Shown: positions 6,515-6,570 of the stretch, in pieces
How the letters are laid out: every line of letters begins with the position of its first letter
Position numbering within the stretch: position 1 is the stretch's first letter
DNA from: an uncultured bacterium
Lineage (GTDB): Bacteria > Bacteroidota > Bacteroidia > Chitinophagales > CAIOSU01
Assembly: GCA_903861055.1 (NCBI GenBank)
Contig: CAIOSU010000178.1
Location: forward strand, 1-6,570
Direction: 5' to 3'
Length of the DNA: 6,570 bases
Translations under genes and position numbers: made by a program
The notes under the pieces: generated by a model
What the model was told of the DNA's origin: nothing
What the model saw: the letters and a program-made list of their open reading frames with translations, nothing else
Database searches by the model: none

Positions 6515-6570
6515 ATGAGTCAAGCCAAATTGTATTTGCCTATTATACTGCTTTCCATTTCTTTAACTAA
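6515..6570 (+). CDS. Possible start of an exported or membrane protein, cut by the window edge
   Basis: An ATG at 6515 opens a frame that stays open to the end of the window and reads MSQAKLYLPIILLSISLT. A lysine followed by a hydrophobic run looks like a signal peptide or first membrane segment. Only 18 full codons are visible, so neither the product nor the reality of the gene can be confirmed. It follows the candidate terminator of the TPR gene, which would suit a separate transcription unit on the same strand. Confidence 0.45.
   Translation, partial: MSQAKLYLPIILLSISLT

Overview
The window looks like chromosomal DNA of a Bacteroidota bacterium. The evidence is a TonB-dependent receptor with an N-terminal carboxypeptidase-regulatory-like domain, start codons preceded by A-rich stretches rather than clear Shine-Dalgarno sites, signal peptides ending in 'AQ' at the cleavage site, and a moderate to low G+C content judged by eye. 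Genus and species cannot be told from this sequence. I see no phage, plasmid, insertion sequence, CRISPR, rRNA or tRNA signal.

Layout: the left part is on the minus strand. Positions 3-1448 encode a complete MBOAT-family membrane O-acyltransferase (AlgI-like) that starts at TTG. A 136-bp gap follows, holding a 15-bp palindrome and a run of seven tandem TCTTGTG heptamers that reaches into the stop codon of the next gene. Positions 1585-3984 encode a complete 799-residue TonB-dependent outer-membrane receptor. After a 212-bp divergent intergenic region the right part is on the plus strand: 4197-5006 encodes an exported PLC-like/GDPD-superfamily phosphodiesterase of the HSHNDY (AIM6-like) type, 5127-6371 encodes an exported TPR-repeat protein, and 6515 to the window edge may be the start of another exported or membrane protein. 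No gene-free stretch exceeds about 210 bp.

How the genes may work together: four of the five genes encode envelope or exported products, but nothing proves that they form one system. The most suggestive link is the divergent pair of receptor and exported phosphodiesterase. Their shared intergenic region holds a 9-bp motif, TTACTACCA, once on each strand and 58-59 bp upstream of each start codon, which could mean shared control. A phosphodiester- or phosphorus-scavenging role would fit but is only an inference. The MBOAT enzyme presumably acts on a cell-surface or exported glycan; its usual SGNH/AlgJ-like partner is not in this window and could lie to the left of position 1.

Overall this is a fairly ordinary chromosomal region. 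The points worth a second look are small-scale: the heptamer array, the palindrome next to the TTG start, the mirrored intergenic motif, and several stem-loops flanking the TPR gene. I found no convincing sign of a previously undescribed multi-gene system.
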